Shown here piece by piece: positions 62,243 through 64,000 of a DNA stretch of 64,000 nucleotides. The notes beneath the pieces are model-generated. The model worked only from the letters and a program-made list of their open reading frames with translations. It made no database searches and had not been told where the DNA came from. The stretch spans positions 1 to 64,000 of the forward strand of contig NZ_JAFIQX010000008.1 of NCBI RefSeq assembly GCF_017356035.1. Reading direction: 5' to 3'. Every line of letters begins with the position of its first letter. The stretch's first letter is position 1. The DNA comes from Longitalea luteola (GTDB taxonomy: Bacteria; Bacteroidota; Bacteroidia; Chitinophagales; Chitinophagaceae). The position numbers and the translations under genes were made by a program.

Positions 62243-64000
62243 TTAATGTACGAATGGATAACTGGTCACGCGATAACCGGCCGGTGTACAAATATCGAAA
62301 CCAGCGCGGGCATTCATATCGGTAAGGGTAACAGTGGCGGTTTCGCCCGGTTTTAGCGCCGGCAGTTGCTGCGATAACCGCTTGCCGTCTCTACCGGGCC
62401 AGGTGATCATAAAATTCCGCACAGTATAACAAGGCAACTGATCTTTATTCTTCAGGCTCACCTGCACGGTCGTCTCGTTCAATTTTTTTGTATTGGTAAT
62501 GAGAATGGGCGATGCCAGCTGTTTGAAAACATGGTATGATGATTTCTTATTAAAATACAGATCGGTAATACCATGTATCCGCGCCTTATAATTGGCGGAC
62601 CCGTCTTCCCCGATATGCGTACGGTAATCGTTCAGGCAAAAATAGATACAGCCCGCAATGTATTTCCGTTTAGCCCATTCATTGTAATGATAGATCATAT
62701 CTTCGATGCGCCGCAGATCGCCACCGGCAAACCGCGGTTCACACAAACCGTTTTCGGTGATGAGCAAAGGCCGGTCGCCAAGGAAACTTTCTATCCCGGC
62801 AAAATAGGCCGGCAGTTCTTCTGTCTTTTTGCCAAACCAGGTGCCAATATACTCATTCCAGGTGGGCAGATCGCCAATAAAGGATTCATCCTTCTCTTTC
62901 CGCCGGAACGTTTCATTCGATACTACATTCACCAGACGAGAACTATCCAGTCCTTTTACAAATTGCTTCAATGCCCTGTATTGGTTCGGGTTGCGGTCGT
63001 CGCCATACACTTCATTGCTGATGCCCCAGGCAAAAATGCAGGGATGGTTATAATCGCGTTCGATCATTTCAACAAATTGTTTCCGCGCCACTTCTTCCAG
63101 CTCGGGCGTTAACCGGCCGGGTTGCTGCCACCAGGGGATTTCCGCCTGCAACAGCACCCCTTTTTCATCCAGCTGGTCGAGCATATATTCATCTACCTGC
63201 CAGTGGAAACGGCTGATGGTTACGTTCAGGTCTTTGAACATATTCGAAACGGAGTCCATTACCCAACGTGGCTCTGCGCTGCCATAGGCTGGATGGCTCG
63301 AAGGCATATATTCCAGTCCCGGTAATCGAACGGCTTCATTATTCAGCAAAAACTGCTGACCGCGCAACTCTATTTTACGGCAGCCAAAAGTTTGTGTTAC
63401 CTGGTCGGTCGGTTGTTCCTGTTGTTGAACCGTTACCTGCAGCTGATAGAGGAAGGGATCGTTAAAATGCCAGAGGTGAACCTTACCCAGATCGATGGCA
63501 CTTGTAAACGCTTCCCCGTTTTTAGTTAACGACAGTTTTTTGGTGAACACATTTTTCTTCGAGTGCTTTTCAAAAATACGTACCTCTGCCTGTATGGCGG
63601 CAACGTCCTCCTCCCATAACTTCAGATCGAGCCTGGCTTTGGCAGTGGAATCGGCCAGATTGAGATCGGGTGTTATATGTACATAACGGATGGAAGGTTT
63701 CCCGGTAACCTGCAAATGCACGCCCCGAATGATTCCCCCGTCGTTGCACCAGTCGAACTTTTGTTTATAGGGCAGGTTGGAAGCAGCATAGGCATTGCTT
63801 ACTGAAACTACCAGCTTGTTGGGCGCCCCGGTCTTTATTTGCCTGGTAACATCTACATAAAAGGTTGTATAACCGGCATTGGTATGCGCAGCAAGCCGGG
63901 TTCCATTCAGGTAAATCACAGCATCATGATACACGGCATCAAATTTCAATCTGAACTGTTTATTGCGGCTTGATGCAGGCACCGTAAATGTTTTTTCATA
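62243..64000 (-). CDS. glycoside hydrolase family 2 enzyme, N-terminus beyond the window
   Basis: At least 586 codons; the frame is open to base 64000 (Y-E-K-T-F-T-V before the GTG at 63982, which is therefore an internal valine). The sugar-binding beta sandwich and immunoglobulin-like domain ('YLNGTRLAAHTNAGYTTFYV', 'DWCNDGGIIRGVHLQV') precede a TIM barrel with the acid/base in 'FAWGISNEVYGDD' and the nucleophile in 'PLLITENGLCEPRF'. These motifs indicate a beta-galactosidase, beta-glucuronidase or beta-mannosidase. The missing N-terminus (signal peptide, start) cannot be judged. It is followed 16 bp later by a sugar porter. Confidence 0.9.
   Translation of the reverse strand, partial: YEKTFTVPASSRNKQFRLKFDAVYHDAVIYLNGTRLAAHTNAGYTTFYVDVTRQIKTGAPNKLVVSVSNAYAASNLPYKQKFDWCNDGGIIRGVHLQVTGKPSIRYVHITPDLNLADSTAKARLDLKLWEEDVAAIQAEVRIFEKHSKKNVFTKKLSLTKNGEAFTSAIDLGKVHLWHFNDPFLYQLQVTVQQQEQPTDQVTQTFGCRKIELRGQQFLLNNEAVRLPGLEYMPSSHPAYGSAEPRWVMDSVSNMFKDLNVTISRFHWQVDEYMLDQLDEKGVLLQAEIPWWQQPGRLTPELEEVARKQFVEMIERDYNHPCIFAWGISNEVYGDDRNPNQYRALKQFVKGLDSSRLVNVVSNETFRRKEKDESFIGDLPTWNEYIGTWFGKKTEELPAYFAGIESFLGDRPLLITENGLCEPRFAGGDLRRIEDMIYHYNEWAKRKYIAGCIYFCLNDYRTHIGEDGSANYKARIHGITDLYFNKKSSYHVFKQLASPILITNTKKLNETTVQVSLKNKDQLPCYTVRNFMITWPGRDGKRLSQQLPALKPGETATVTLTDMNARAGFDICTPAGYRVTSYPFVH

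Noticed and set aside
63980-63982. GTG as a start of the GH2 gene
   Set aside because: The frame remains open with a sensible sequence to the window edge, so this is an internal valine of a truncated gene.

Overview
The window looks like a chromosomal segment of a Bacteroidota soil-type saprophyte, most likely Chitinophagaceae (Niastella/Chitinophaga-like). The evidence is SusC/SusD proteins with an ECF sigma/FecR pair, type IX secretion C-terminal sorting domains, many carbohydrate-active enzymes, sugar-porter MFS proteins, the Bacteroidota promoter signature TAnnTTTG, and no obvious Shine-Dalgarno sequences. No rRNA, tRNA, CRISPR array, transposase or phage gene was recognised.

Layout. 1-9 kb: end of an unidentified gene, a 45-bp composite repeat, a receiver-CRP fusion regulator, a D-lactate/glycolate dehydrogenase-type FAD/Fe-S protein, a small membrane-anchored unknown, an ASPIC/UnbV FG-GAP protein and a stand-alone receiver protein. 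9-21 kb: a GH106-type rhamnosidase, then a minus-strand catabolic operon (polyol-permease-like MFS, 2-hydroxyacid dehydrogenase, two different FGGY kinases, histidine phosphatase, glycerophosphodiesterase) divergent from a DeoR regulator, with four spaced operator-like repeats between them. 21-31 kb: UPF1-like helicase, ABC exporter, short-chain dehydrogenase plus TetR regulator sharing three palindromic operators, Na+/H+ antiporter and a multi-PAS histidine kinase. 31-43 kb: a bicupin/oxidoreductase/PmoA-like trio, a GH5 endoglucanase and a PL6 lyase sharing the same C-terminal modules, an unknown exported protein, a HAD-IIA phosphatase and an unknown conserved protein. 43-56 kb: Bor-like lipoprotein, FAD oxidase, HGSNAT-like acyltransferase, PI-PLC/GDPD-like protein, then DUF5017, SusD, SusC, FecR and ECF sigma genes. 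56-64 kb: sugar porter, SNF2 ATPase, a second sugar porter and a truncated GH2 enzyme.

The most unusual signal is not a gene. At least thirteen intergenic regions carry short tandem arrays whose period is nearly always 7 or 8 bp. Each unit has a fixed 4-5 base core and 2-3 drifting bases. The core differs from locus to locus, but the period and the placement (starting within a few bases of a stop codon, sometimes overlapping it) recur. Between convergent genes the array often reappears in reverse complement, so the pair could fold into a long imperfect hairpin. I know of no description of this family and could not search for one.

Starts were moved downstream of the longest open frame wherever a signal peptide, a family-typical N-terminus, a promoter box or an overlap with a neighbour decided it. 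Family assignments rest on motif recognition by eye; no database search was run.
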